A stretch of 64,000 bases of DNA from Streptomyces sp. NBC_00353 (GTDB taxonomy: Bacteria > Actinomycetota > Actinomycetes > Streptomycetales > Streptomycetaceae), in contig NZ_CP107985.1 in the NCBI RefSeq assembly GCF_036108815.1, positions 6,076,001-6,140,000 on the forward strand, read 5' to 3'. The stretch's first letter is position 1. Every line of letters begins with the position of its first letter. The translations under genes and the position numbers were made by a program. Below, piece by piece: positions 34,476-42,962 of the stretch. The notes below the pieces were generated by a model that was not told where the DNA came from, ran no database searches, and saw nothing but the letters and a program-made list of their open reading frames with translations.

Positions 34476-34561
34476 GCCCGGATGGTGGAATGCAGACACG
34501 GCGAGCTTAAACCTCGCTGCCCCTCGGGGGCGTGCCGGTTCGAGTCCGGCTCCGGGCACCA
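34476..34561 (+). tRNA. bldA: tRNA-Leu (anticodon UAA), bldA
   Basis: An 86-nt class II tRNA. The acceptor stem GCCCGGA (34476-34482) pairs with TCCGGGC (34551-34557), then discriminator A and encoded CCA (34559-34561). The anticodon stem GCGAG/CTCGC encloses loop CTTAAAC, giving anticodon TAA, which reads UUA. A long variable arm (TGCCCCTCGGGGGCG) and the T-arm GGTTCGAGTCC follow. UUA is the rarest codon in Streptomyces, and bldA is needed for aerial growth and antibiotic production but not for growth. In this window TTA occurs in tnpA and in the DUF4388 gene. Confidence 0.97.
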
Positions 34562-34709
34562 CTGCGACATTCGGTGACCGTGCCGGTGCGGACGGGCGTT
34601 AGTTCAGCGATCAACCTTCATAAAGATCCTCCCCTGGCACTAGGGTGATTCTTTTGCCTACCCATTACTCTTGTGGGAAGGCCACGCAGGGTGGCCATGG
34701 AGGAGAGCA

Positions 34710-35597
34710 ATGAGGAGCAGCAACCCGGTCTTCTCGCGACGGGGGTTCAGCCGCGACAACGGCTACGCGGGCTTCAACGCGGCGCCGCAGGCCGGGGCCC
34801 CTGTGACGGGTGCCGACCCGTACGCGCAGGGCACCGCCGCGAACCCGTACGCCACCAACCCCTACGCCCAGCAGGACACCCGGTACGGCGCCCCGCAGGC
34901 GCCCGCGCGCACCGGTGCGATGACGATCGACGACGTCGTCACGCGTACCGCGATCACGCTGGGCACCGTGGTGCTCGGCGCGGCCCTCGCCTGGGCCCTG
35001 CTGCCGGTCGACGAGGCCAACCTCGGCAAGTCCTACGGCATCGCGATCGGCGCTGCCCTGGTGGCATTCGTCCTGTCGCTCATCCAGTCGTTCAAGCGCA
35101 AGCCGGTCCCGGCGCTGATCGTCTCCTACGCGGCCTTCGAGGGTGTCTTCCTCGGGGTGATCTCCAGCGCGGTCTCCACGTACATCGGTCCCGGCGTGGT
35201 GATGCAGGCGGTGCTGGGCACCATGTGTGTCTTCGCCGGTGTGCTTTTCGCGTACAAGATGCGCTGGATCCGCGTCACCCGCCGGTTCTACGGCTTCGTG
35301 ATGGCCGCCGCCATGGGCTTCATGCTCCTGATGGTGGTCAACCTGCTGTTCGCCGTCTTCGGCGGGGGTGACGGCCTGGGCTTCCGCAGCGGCGGTCTCG
35401 GCATCCTCTTCGGCGTCATCGGGATCATCCTCGGTGCGTGCTTCCTGGCCCTGGACTTCAAGCAGGTCGAGGACGGCATCGCGTACGGCGCGCCGCGCGA
35501 GGAGTCCTGGCTGGCGGCCTTCGGTCTCACCATGACCCTGGTGTGGATCTACCTGGAGATGCTGCGTCTGTTCTCCATCCTCAGCGGCGACGACTGA
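34710..35597 (+). CDS. Bax inhibitor-1/YccA-family membrane protein
   Basis: A 295-residue protein. A soluble N-terminus of about 75 residues is rich in Ala/Pro/Tyr (NPYATNPYAQQ) and precedes seven hydrophobic helices typical of the BI-1/YccA family, including YAAFEGVFLGVISSAVSTYIG, FYGFVMAAAMGFMLLMVVNLL and GACFLALDFKQVEDGI with conserved acidic residues. Family members are ion (calcium or proton) leak channels or protease modulators. The ATG at 34710 has GGAGG upstream. Single gene ending at a strong terminator. Confidence 0.88.
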   Translation: MRSSNPVFSRRGFSRDNGYAGFNAAPQAGAPVTGADPYAQGTAANPYATNPYAQQDTRYGAPQAPARTGAMTIDDVVTRTAITLGTVVLGAALAWALLPVDEANLGKSYGIAIGAALVAFVLSLIQSFKRKPVPALIVSYAAFEGVFLGVISSAVSTYIGPGVVMQAVLGTMCVFAGVLFAYKMRWIRVTRRFYGFVMAAAMGFMLLMVVNLLFAVFGGGDGLGFRSGGLGILFGVIGIILGACFLALDFKQVEDGIAYGAPREESWLAAFGLTMTLVWIYLEMLRLFSILSGDD

Positions 35598-35616
35598 CCG
35601 CACAGCCCCGCACGAC

Positions 35617-35653
35617 GGAACGGCCCGCAGGCACACCGCCTGCGGGCCGTTCC
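35617..35653. terminator. Bidirectional terminator
   Basis: A perfect 16-bp stem (35617-35632 with 35638-35653) with loop ACACC lies between the convergent BI-1 and DUF4287 genes. Confidence 0.88.
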
Positions 35654-35674
35654 GCTTGTCCGGATCTCGTACGC

Positions 35675-35902
35675 CTAAAGCAGCTTCCGCGCCGCCCGTC
35701 TCAGGTCGTACTCGTGGATGAGTGCCTTCGCGTGTCCATAGGCGAGGTCGTGTTCGCTCCGCAGCCAGCTGACCTTCTCGTCGAACCGGAGGGCGGGGCC
35801 TTCGTCGACGGTGCGGAGCCAGTCGGAGACTTCACGACCGGTGCAGCGGGGGATTCGGGAGAGCAGATTGCGATGGGTCTCTTCGGAGAAGACATGGTTC
35901 AT
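35675..35902 (-). CDS. Small DUF4287-type protein
   Basis: A 75-residue soluble protein with the DUF4287-like pattern TGREVSDWLRTVDEGP...EKVSWLRSEHDLAYGHAKALIHEYDLRRA. In longer relatives this unit precedes a DUF5655 domain; here it stands alone. The ATG at 35902 has GGAGG 5 bp upstream, and the protein coding pattern is good, so the gene is probably real. Function unknown. Confidence 0.75.
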   Translation of the reverse strand: MNHVFSEETHRNLLSRIPRCTGREVSDWLRTVDEGPALRFDEKVSWLRSEHDLAYGHAKALIHEYDLRRAARKLL

Positions 35903-36002
35903 CGGCGCCTCCGACGCATTGCGCGTTGCTGGTCCTTCCCGACACCGTGCCTGAGCGTCGGCCCGTTGGCAACCATCACGGACCGGCGCGTAGGGTCACT
36001 GA

Positions 36003-36320
36003 GTGCTCGATACGACCCCGCTGATCACCGCCGTGGACCGATTTGCCGACCGGCTGCGTGCCGCCCCGCAGAGCAGGCTGCAGCGCGGAGCCGCCGCCGA
36101 AGGGCTGGCCACGGCCAGGGAATTGGCCGTACGGGCCCAGCGCATCGAAGCGCCGGACCGTGCGCCGCGCATCCTGCCGGACGTCGGGATGTTCGCAATC
36201 GGCGACCAGCTCGCGGTCGTGGGGCGGGACTTGGCGGCGGCACTGGAAACGGCCCCGTCCGTGGAGCTGGACGAGGCCGTGCGATTCGTGGAGGAAGCGA
36301 CCGCCCGGGCATTCGCGTAG
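36003..36320 (+). CDS. Conserved small protein of unknown function
   Basis: A 105-residue, mainly helical, soluble protein starting at GTG 36003 (AGGG 8 bp upstream). It has Ala/Arg-rich helices and a central segment RILPDVGMFAIGDQLAVVGRDLAAAL. I do not recognise a named domain. It has the codon bias of a real gene and is divergent from the DUF4287 gene. No membrane segment or signal peptide. Confidence 0.65.
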   Translation: MLDTTPLITAVDRFADRLRAAPQSRLQRGAAAEGLATARELAVRAQRIEAPDRAPRILPDVGMFAIGDQLAVVGRDLAAALETAPSVELDEAVRFVEEATARAFA

Positions 36321-36414
36321 CGGCCTTGGGCAGCGGCCGGGAGCCGCTGCGGGGAACCCGGGCTTCCCGGAAGGTTCCCGGGGGCTCCAGGGTTCCGGGA
36401 GTGCTTCCGGTGGC

Positions 36415-37275
36415 TCAGAACGAGGCGATGACCCGGTCGGCGAGAATGTAGACGTTCTCCTTGCCGCAGGAGAACGTCAGTGCGTACGCGCCGGAGACAC
36501 CGGAGCCGCCCAGCAGCACCGGGTGCTCACCGGCCAGCAGCGCTCGGCCGAGCTGCTCGGCCGTCTCGCGGTGGCCGGGGGTCATGCAGAGCGTGGTGCC
36601 GTCGGCGAAGACATAGACATCGAGGGTGCCGAGCGGGCCGGGCCGGACATCGGCGAGCTCGGTACGGCGGTCGGCGAGCTCCTCCAGCCGGCTCACGGTG
36701 CGCTCGTGGTCGGTGACGACCGGGGTCTGCACCGGCACGAAGTCGGGGTGCGAGGGGTGACGGCGACGGGCCGCGGCCAGCTCGGGGGAGTCCTCGGCGA
36801 ACTCCACCGTCTCGGGCAGCTCGGTTATCTCCGCCAGCTCGGCCAGCTCCGTCAGCTCTTCGAGCGCCTCGGTGGCGTCGAGGTCCATGGCCTCCAGGCC
36901 CGCGAAGTCGGCCTGGCGCGGCAGGAAGAACGGCGCGTCCTCGCCGATCCCGGAGAGGCCGCCCAACAGGGACGGGGCGTCGGCGGCGTCGCGCGCCTCC
37001 TGGGAGGCCCAGAAGGCACGGGCCTCGGCGAGCTCGCGCTCACGCTCCTCGGCGAGTGCTTCGGCCACAGCAGCGCGTATCTCGGCGGCGGGGGTAGCCG
37101 TGGCGCGACTCTGCGGCGGCACCGAGGCGGTACGGGCGTGGCCCGCGGCCAGCTCGATGCGCAGGGCCGTGACCTGCTTGCGCAGCCCGTGAGCAGCGTG
37201 CAGCGCGGCAGCGCCCACAGCCGTCGCAGCGGCGGTGGTCAGCAACAGGGCAAGAGGCATGATGCTCACTGACAT
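36415..37275 (-). CDS. Membrane-anchored acidic protein of unknown function
   Basis: A 286-residue protein. One N-terminal transmembrane helix (MPLALLLTTAAATAVGAAAL, about 6-26) is followed by a coiled-coil stretch (AAVAEALAEERERELAEARAFWAS, about 65-90) and a very acidic region with Glu-Leu repeats (ATEALEELTELAELAEITELPETVEFAED, about 130-160). A compact C-terminal domain begins near residue 195 (LDVYVFADGTTLCMTPGHRETAEQLGRALL). Start 37275 is preferred; ATG 37260 and GTG 37299 are alternatives. Not recognised. Confidence 0.6.
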   Translation of the reverse strand: MSVSIMPLALLLTTAAATAVGAAALHAAHGLRKQVTALRIELAAGHARTASVPPQSRATATPAAEIRAAVAEALAEERERELAEARAFWASQEARDAADAPSLLGGLSGIGEDAPFFLPRQADFAGLEAMDLDATEALEELTELAELAEITELPETVEFAEDSPELAAARRRHPSHPDFVPVQTPVVTDHERTVSRLEELADRRTELADVRPGPLGTLDVYVFADGTTLCMTPGHRETAEQLGRALLAGEHPVLLGGSGVSGAYALTFSCGKENVYILADRVIASF

Positions 37276-37543
37276 ACTCCCGGTTTCAATTGATCCCACG
37301 ACTTCCTACATCAGCTTGGCCTGCACCTGCGCCCATTGTCAGTGCATTACGTCACGAATTGGACAGGTCTTTGGGTCGCGTGTTTACCCCTGATGCGGGT
37401 GTGACCTGCAAAAACACCTCTCCCCCAGGAGATAGGTCACATCCTGGGGGAGATTCGGTCACGGTCGGGGCTCGGAACCGGCCACGTCGTGGGTGGGTGA
37501 GCCGCCGGGAGAGGTCTGCTCGGCGGTTCCGGAAGCGATCAGC

Positions 37544-38764
37544 TCAGCTCAGCCGCTCGATGACCATCGCCATGCCCTGGCCGCCGCCCACGCACATGGT
37601 CTCCAGCCCGAACTGCTTGTCGTGGAACTGCAGGCTGTTGATCAGCGTGCCGGTGATCCGGGCGCCGGTCATGCCGAAGGGGTGGCCGACGGCGATCGCA
37701 CCACCGTTGACGTTGACCTTCTCCAGCGGCAGGCCGAGGTCGCGGTAGGAGGGGATCACCTGGGCGGCGAACGCCTCGTTGATCTCGGCCAGGTCGATGT
37801 CGTCGATGGTGAGCCCGGCGCGCTTCAGCGCCTGCTTGCTGGCCTCCACCGGTCCGTACCCCATGATCTCGGGGGAGAGCCCGGAGACGCCGGTCGAGAC
37901 GATCCGGGCCAGCGGGGTCAGACCCAGCTCGCGCGCCTTCGTGTCGGACATGATCACGAGCGCGGCGGCGCCGTCGTTGAGCGGGCAGCAGTTGGCGGCG
38001 GTGACCAGGCCGTCAGGGCGGAAGACCGGCTTCAGGCCCTGTACGCCCTCCAGCGTGACGCCCGCGCGCGGGCCGTCGTCCTGGGAGACGACCGTGCCGT
38101 CGGGGGTCGTGACCGGGGTGATCTCACGCGCCCAGAAGCCGTTCTTGATGGCTTCCTCGGCGAGGTTCTGCGACCGTACGCCGAACTCGTCCATGTCCTG
38201 ACGGGTGACGCCCTTGAGCCGGGCCAGGTTCTCGGCGGTCTGCCCCATCGCGATGTACGCGTCCGGGACGAGACCGTCCTCGCGCGGGTCGTGCCAGCTC
38301 GCACCGGTCTCCGCGGCGCGCGCGGCGGTGCGGGCCTCGGCCTCGGCGAAGAGCGGGTTGTGCGTGTCCGGCAGGCTGTCGGAGTTGCCCTTCACGAAGC
38401 GGGACACCATCTCGACACCGGCCGAGATGAAGACGTCGCCCTCGCCGGCCTTGATGGCGTGCAGCGCCATGCGGCTCGTCTGCAGGGAGGACGAGCAGTA
38501 ACGGGTGACCGTACAGCCGGGAAGGTGGTCCATTCCCATCTGCACGGCGATGATGCGGCCCAGATTGTTGCCCTGCTCGCCGCCGGGGAGGCCGCAGCCG
38601 AGCATCAGGTCGTCGATGTCCTTCGGGTCCAGCTCGGGGACCTTGGCCAGCGCGGTCTGGATGATCGTGGCGGTCAGGTCGTCCGCCCGCAGGTCCTTCA
38701 GCGAACCCTTGAAGGCCCGGCCGATGGGGGAACGGGCAGCAGAGACGATCACGGCTTCAGGCAT
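37544..38764 (-). CDS. Acetyl-CoA acetyltransferase (thiolase)
   Basis: A 406-residue thiolase. The active-site Cys lies in TRYCSSSLQTSRMA (about residue 88-90), the His in NEAFAAQV/NGGAIAVGHPFGMTGAR (about 350-360) and the second Cys in MCVGGGQGMAMVIE near the end. GVEMVSR and AANCCPLNDGAAAL are typical of the class. It either condenses two acetyl-CoA or cleaves 3-ketoacyl-CoA in fatty-acid breakdown; the direction is not decided by sequence. The ATG at 38764 has GGAG 7 bp upstream. A TAAGCG-type palindrome lies in its promoter region. Confidence 0.93.
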   Translation of the reverse strand: MPEAVIVSAARSPIGRAFKGSLKDLRADDLTATIIQTALAKVPELDPKDIDDLMLGCGLPGGEQGNNLGRIIAVQMGMDHLPGCTVTRYCSSSLQTSRMALHAIKAGEGDVFISAGVEMVSRFVKGNSDSLPDTHNPLFAEAEARTAARAAETGASWHDPREDGLVPDAYIAMGQTAENLARLKGVTRQDMDEFGVRSQNLAEEAIKNGFWAREITPVTTPDGTVVSQDDGPRAGVTLEGVQGLKPVFRPDGLVTAANCCPLNDGAAALVIMSDTKARELGLTPLARIVSTGVSGLSPEIMGYGPVEASKQALKRAGLTIDDIDLAEINEAFAAQVIPSYRDLGLPLEKVNVNGGAIAVGHPFGMTGARITGTLINSLQFHDKQFGLETMCVGGGQGMAMVIERLS

Positions 38765-38901
38765 CACGCGGCTCCATGAGGGCTGGAAGGCTGGCTGTCC
38801 GGCAGGACTGACCGGCAGACCTGACGGGCAGGACTGTCTTGGAAGTTACCCGGCCGTATCGCTGAGGTCACCCGGCAGGCCATGTGATGCGGACCTCTTT
38901 T

Positions 38902-38917
38902 CTAAGCGACCGCTCAG
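38902..38917. promoter_or_regulatory. Candidate TetR-type operator upstream of the thiolase
   Basis: CTAAGCGACCGCTCAG is a near-perfect palindrome (14 of 16 positions symmetric) located 138 bp before the thiolase start. Palindromes with TAAGCG/CGCTTA half-sites are common upstream of actinobacterial acyl-CoA metabolism genes regulated by TetR proteins; the cognate regulator is not in this window. Confidence 0.4.
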
Positions 38918-38962
38918 TCGAGTGGATGGGGTCGGTGGACGGGGTCGAGTGCATGCGGATGT

Positions 38963-40132
38963 TCAGGCATGCCGGGGCGCGGGATCAGTGCCCGCGTCCC
39001 CGCCCGGGTGCACGTCGGGGTGGTTGCCGGCGGGGTGCTGCCCGTCCGGCAACGCTGCGTCGGGGTACTGCCCGTCCGGATGCTGCCCGTCCGGATACGG
39101 ATGGGACCGCGCCAGGGGCTCCGACTTCGACTTCGACTGCGGCTGAGGCTCCGGCTGCGGCTCCGTGGCCGTCGGCAGACGCCGCCGCCTGCGGTGCTTG
39201 AGCAGGGCCCAGGGCGCCCGCGCCCCCGTGACCTCCGTACCGGCCTCCCGGGCCGCCTGGGACGCCGCCTTGGCCACCGGCAGCATGTCCTCGCGGCGCG
39301 AGCCGTCGAGGCGGTCGGACTCCGGCCACAACCCCAGCACGGCGCACAGGGTCGGCAGCAGAGCCATCGCCGCCGTCGCGTACCCCTCGGCCGACGGGTG
39401 GTAGTTGTCCGGGCCGAACAGTTCGCGCGGGTTCGCCTCGAACTCCGGCCCCAGCAGGTCGCCCAGCGACACCGTGCGCCCGCCCTGCTCCACCGAACCG
39501 ATCGTCTGGGCGGCGGCCAGTTGGCGGCTCGCCCGCCGGGCCAGCCAGCGCAACGGCTGGTAGACCGGCTCGATCGTGCCGAGATCAGGGCACGTGCCGA
39601 CAACCACCTCCGCGCCCGTCGTGCGCAGCCTGCGCACAGCGGTGGTCAGGCACCGCACCGAATGGGTGGCGGGCATCCGGTGTGTCACATCGTTCGCCCC
39701 GATCATGATCACGCAGACGTCCGGCGTACGGGACGTGTCGGCCAGCAGCACCGACACCTGCCGCTCCAGATCGTCCGACCGGGCCCCCGGCTGCGCGACA
39801 TTCCGCAGATCCACCGGACGCTCGGAGACCGCCGCGAGACCCGAGGCGAGCAGCGCCCCGGGGGTCTGTCCGGCCCTGCGCACGCCCTGGCCGGCCGCGG
39901 TGGAGTCGCCGAGCAGACCGAGCAGCAAAGGCTCTGCCGGACCGGTGAAGGCCACCCCGTACCGCCCGTCGGCACTCGGCGGGACGGGTGCGATACCGCC
40001 ACCCACCTGCCGCTTCGCCAGCTGGACCTCCGCCAGCACCACGCCCACCGCCGCCGCACCGAGCAGTCCGATACTGCCGCCGCCGTAGGCGGCCCCTGCC
40101 GCGATCCGCCGTGCCACCCTTGCTCTTGACAC
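38963..40132 (-). CDS. SGNH/GDSL-family hydrolase with repetitive tail
   Basis: A 389-residue protein. An N-terminal hydrophobic helix (ARRIAAGAAYGGGSIGLLGAAAVGVVLAEV) anchors or exports it. The SGNH domain has GDSTAAGQG (block I Ser), a block II Gly region (AQPGARSDDLE), GANDVTH (block III Asn) and DNYHPS (block V Asp/His), so all catalytic residues are present. The last 70 residues are low complexity with PDGQ-type repeats (YPDGQHPDGQYPDAALPDGQ). GTG 40132 is chosen because the 40144 GTG overlaps the Shine-Dalgarno AGGAGG; the start is uncertain. Probably an extracytoplasmic esterase or lipase. Confidence 0.8.
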   Translation of the reverse strand: MSRARVARRIAAGAAYGGGSIGLLGAAAVGVVLAEVQLAKRQVGGGIAPVPPSADGRYGVAFTGPAEPLLLGLLGDSTAAGQGVRRAGQTPGALLASGLAAVSERPVDLRNVAQPGARSDDLERQVSVLLADTSRTPDVCVIMIGANDVTHRMPATHSVRCLTTAVRRLRTTGAEVVVGTCPDLGTIEPVYQPLRWLARRASRQLAAAQTIGSVEQGGRTVSLGDLLGPEFEANPRELFGPDNYHPSAEGYATAAMALLPTLCAVLGLWPESDRLDGSRREDMLPVAKAASQAAREAGTEVTGARAPWALLKHRRRRRLPTATEPQPEPQPQSKSKSEPLARSHPYPDGQHPDGQYPDAALPDGQHPAGNHPDVHPGGDAGTDPAPRHA

Positions 40133-40273
40133 AGTCCGGTCCACCTCCTCGTCGCCGTACCGCCGTACATAGAGCTAACTGCCCCGTAACGACCGTCGCC
40201 CAATCGCTTCGCCCAATCTCATCCCCTTACGCATACGCTGGCCGCACCATCTCGGAGACCCCGGAGTAACACG

Positions 40274-41677
40274 GTGCAATTTCACGATTCGATGATCAGT
40301 CTCGTTGGCAATACCCCGCTGGTGAGGCTGCGCAGTGTGACGGCCGGCATCGAGGCGACGGTGCTGGCCAAGGTCGAGTACTTCAACCCCGGCGGTTCGG
40401 TCAAGGACCGCATCGCCCTGCGCATGATCGAGGCGGCCGAGGAGAGCGGCGCGCTGCAGCCCGGCGGCACGATCGTCGAGCCGACGAGCGGCAACACGGG
40501 CGTCGGCCTGGCGATCGTCGCGCAGCAGAAGGGCTACAAGTGCATCTTCGTCTGCCCGGACAAGGTGTCCACGGACAAGATCAATGTGCTGCGCGCGTAC
40601 GGTGCCGAGGTCGTCGTCTGCCCGACGGCCGTCGACCCCGAGCACCCGGACTCGTACTACAACGTGTCCGACCGGCTGGTCCGTGAGACGCCGGGCGCCT
40701 GGAAGCCCGACCAGTACTCGAACCCGAACAACCCGCGCTCGCACTACGAGACCACCGGTCCCGAGCTGTGGGAGCAGACGGACGGGAAGATCACCCACTT
40801 CGTGGCGGGCGTGGGCACCGGTGGCACGATCACCGGCACCGGCCGCTATCTGAAGGAGGTCAGCGGCGGCTCGGTCAAGATCGTCGGTGCGGACCCGGAG
40901 GGCTCGGTCTACTCCGGCGGCTCCGGACGCCCCTATCTGGTCGAGGGCGTCGGCGAGGACTTCTGGCCGAGCGCGTACGACAGCACGGTCACGGACGAGA
41001 TCGTCGCGGTGTCCGACAAGGACTCCTTCCAGATGACCCGCCGGCTCGCCAAGGAGGAGGGCCTGCTCGTCGGCGGTTCCTGCGGCATGGCGGTCGTGGC
41101 GGCCCTGGAGGTCGCGCAGCGCCTCGGCCCGGACGACGTGGTCGTCGTACTCCTGCCGGACAGCGGCCGCGGCTACCTGAGCAAGATCTTCAACGACGAG
41201 TGGATGGCCGACTACGGCTTCCTGGAGGACACCGGCCCGTCGGCGCGGGTCGGGGACGTACTCGCCCACAAGGAAGGCGCGATCCCGACGCTCGTCCACA
41301 TGCACCCGGAGGAGACCGTCGGCGAGGCGATCGACGTCCTGCGCGAGTACGGCGTCTCGCAGATGCCGATCGTGAAGCCGGGCGCCGGGCACCCGGACGT
41401 GATGGCCGCAGAGGTCATCGGTTCGGTGGTGGAGCGGGAGCTGCTGAACGCGCTGTTCGCGCAGCGCGCCTCGCTCACCGACCCGCTGGAGAAGCACATG
41501 TCGCCGCCGCTGCCGCAGGTCGGCTCGGGCGAACCGGTCGAGGACCTGATGTCGGTGCTCAGCGGTGCGGACGCCGCGGACGCGGCGATCGTCCTGGTGG
41601 AGGGCAAGCCGAAGGGTGTCGTGAGCAGGCAGGACCTGCTGTCGTTCCTGGCGAAGGACGCCGGTCCGAAGCAGTAG
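40274..41677 (+). CDS. cbs: Cystathionine beta-synthase
   Basis: A 467-residue PLP enzyme that joins serine and homocysteine to cystathionine (reverse transsulfuration). The PLP Lys is in NPGGSVKDR (about 37-45), with the substrate loop PTSGNTG, the phosphate-binding GVGTGGTITGTGRYL and GGSCGMAV. A C-terminal pair of CBS domains follows from about residue 335 (VGEAIDVLREYGVSQMPIV, GVVSRQDLLSFL). The two-domain form without heme motif is usual in actinobacteria. The GTG at 40274 has GGAG 7 bp upstream. A paired cystathionine gamma-lyase is not in view. Confidence 0.93.
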   Translation: MQFHDSMISLVGNTPLVRLRSVTAGIEATVLAKVEYFNPGGSVKDRIALRMIEAAEESGALQPGGTIVEPTSGNTGVGLAIVAQQKGYKCIFVCPDKVSTDKINVLRAYGAEVVVCPTAVDPEHPDSYYNVSDRLVRETPGAWKPDQYSNPNNPRSHYETTGPELWEQTDGKITHFVAGVGTGGTITGTGRYLKEVSGGSVKIVGADPEGSVYSGGSGRPYLVEGVGEDFWPSAYDSTVTDEIVAVSDKDSFQMTRRLAKEEGLLVGGSCGMAVVAALEVAQRLGPDDVVVVLLPDSGRGYLSKIFNDEWMADYGFLEDTGPSARVGDVLAHKEGAIPTLVHMHPEETVGEAIDVLREYGVSQMPIVKPGAGHPDVMAAEVIGSVVERELLNALFAQRASLTDPLEKHMSPPLPQVGSGEPVEDLMSVLSGADAADAAIVLVEGKPKGVVSRQDLLSFLAKDAGPKQ

Positions 41678-41974
41678 AGCGGGAATCGGGGCTTCGTGAA
41701 AACGGTACGAGCACGACACGTACCCGCAGCACCGGCTTAACACGGCTCCGGCACATTAGTGGGTGTCGGCAGGGAAACCCGCCGACACCCGAGACGGCGA
41801 CACGGACTACGGAGCGGCTCCCGGACCTCCACTGTCGCCAGGACGCGATCAGCCGGCCCTGACCCGGACCCGCGTCCCTCGCGGGGACCGCCGTCGTCCC
41901 GCCCCCTGGGAAACCGGGGGTGCGGCGGTCCCTGCGACATACTCCACGCGCGTCCACCAGCGGCCGATGGCCGC
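41678..41974. other. Intergenic region with two terminator hairpins
   Basis: No gene is seen between the convergent cbs and regulator genes. A perfect 10-bp stem (41761-41770 with 41781-41790) is the likely cbs terminator. A stepped hairpin with outer arms at 41884-41893 and 41923-41932 and an inner CCCCC/GGGGG stem lies 42 bp past the stop of the leftward regulator gene and would end that transcript. Confidence 0.7.
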
Positions 41975-42811
41975 TCATCCGGCGGGCGCGGCCGCCCAGC
42001 TCGCGAGGAGCGCGATCCGCTCGGCAGTCTCGGTGTCCGGCTCCGGCGTATAGACGACCAGTGACTGGTCGGGGTCGCCGGGCAGCGCCAGCGTCTCGTA
42101 CGGAAGCGTCAGTTCGCCCGCCACGGGATGCTGGATGCGCTTGACCCCGTACGTCTTCGCCTTGACCTGGTGGTCCGCCCACAGCCGCCGGAAGTCCTCA
42201 CTCCGCAACGACAGCTCGCCGACCAGCGTGGCGAGCTGTCTGTCCGTCGGGTGCAGCCCGGCATCCAGCCGCAGATGCGAGACCGTCTCCGCCGCCACTG
42301 CCGCCCACTCCGGGTACAGCTCGCGCGCCGCCGGTTCCAGGAACACCTGGCGCGGCATGTTGCGCGCGGCGGCGGGCATCCGGGAGAAACCGACGACGGC
42401 GTCGCCCAGGGTGTTCCAGGCCAGCACGTCCATGCGGCGGCCCAGGATGAACGCGGGGGCCCGGTCGATGGTGTCCAGCAACAGCCGCAGCCCGGGCCGT
42501 ACCCGCTGCGCGGCAGCCGGCCGATCGCCGCGTGCCTTCGTGCTCGGCCGGGCCACGGTGTGCAGATACGCCAGCTCCGTCTCGTCCAGCCGCAGCACCC
42601 GGGCGATCGCGTCGAGCACCGCGTCCGAGACGCTCGGTCCGCGTCCCTGTTCCAGCCGGATGTAGTAGTCGACGCTCACGCCCGCGAGCTGTGCGACCTC
42701 CTCGCGGCGCAGCCCCGGGACCCGGCGTCGGCCGTATGCCTGCAGTCCTACGTCCTCGGGCTGAATCCGTGCGCGTCGCGAGCGGAGAAAGTCTCCGAGG
42801 TCCCCATCCAT
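41975..42811 (-). CDS. XRE-family regulator with MmyB-like ligand domain
   Basis: A 278-residue transcription regulator. The helix-turn-helix (about 35-60, VPGLRREEVAQLAGVSVDYYIRLEQGRG) and the MmyB-type C-terminal domain (GLRLLLDTIDRAPAFILGRRMDVLAWN..., about 105-275) are both clear. Proteins of this design commonly repress a divergent SDR or oxidoreductase gene and may respond to a fatty-acid-like ligand. The ATG at 42811 has AGGA about 8 bp upstream. The SDR gene begins 151 bp away on the other strand, so it is the probable target. Confidence 0.9.
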   Translation of the reverse strand: MDGDLGDFLRSRRARIQPEDVGLQAYGRRRVPGLRREEVAQLAGVSVDYYIRLEQGRGPSVSDAVLDAIARVLRLDETELAYLHTVARPSTKARGDRPAAAQRVRPGLRLLLDTIDRAPAFILGRRMDVLAWNTLGDAVVGFSRMPAAARNMPRQVFLEPAARELYPEWAAVAAETVSHLRLDAGLHPTDRQLATLVGELSLRSEDFRRLWADHQVKAKTYGVKRIQHPVAGELTLPYETLALPGDPDQSLVVYTPEPDTETAERIALLASWAAAPAG

Positions 42812-42962
42812 GCGTTCGATCCTAGGAGACGGGCCGGAGCGGAGCCTGGTACTGCCGGACCCAGGAAAGACGCATCCCTGGGTAACGGGTGCCGGGCGGC
42901 GAAGAGTGGAGCCTGCCACCGGGGGACGCCCGGCGGACACCACGGAACGCAAGGAGCACGCC

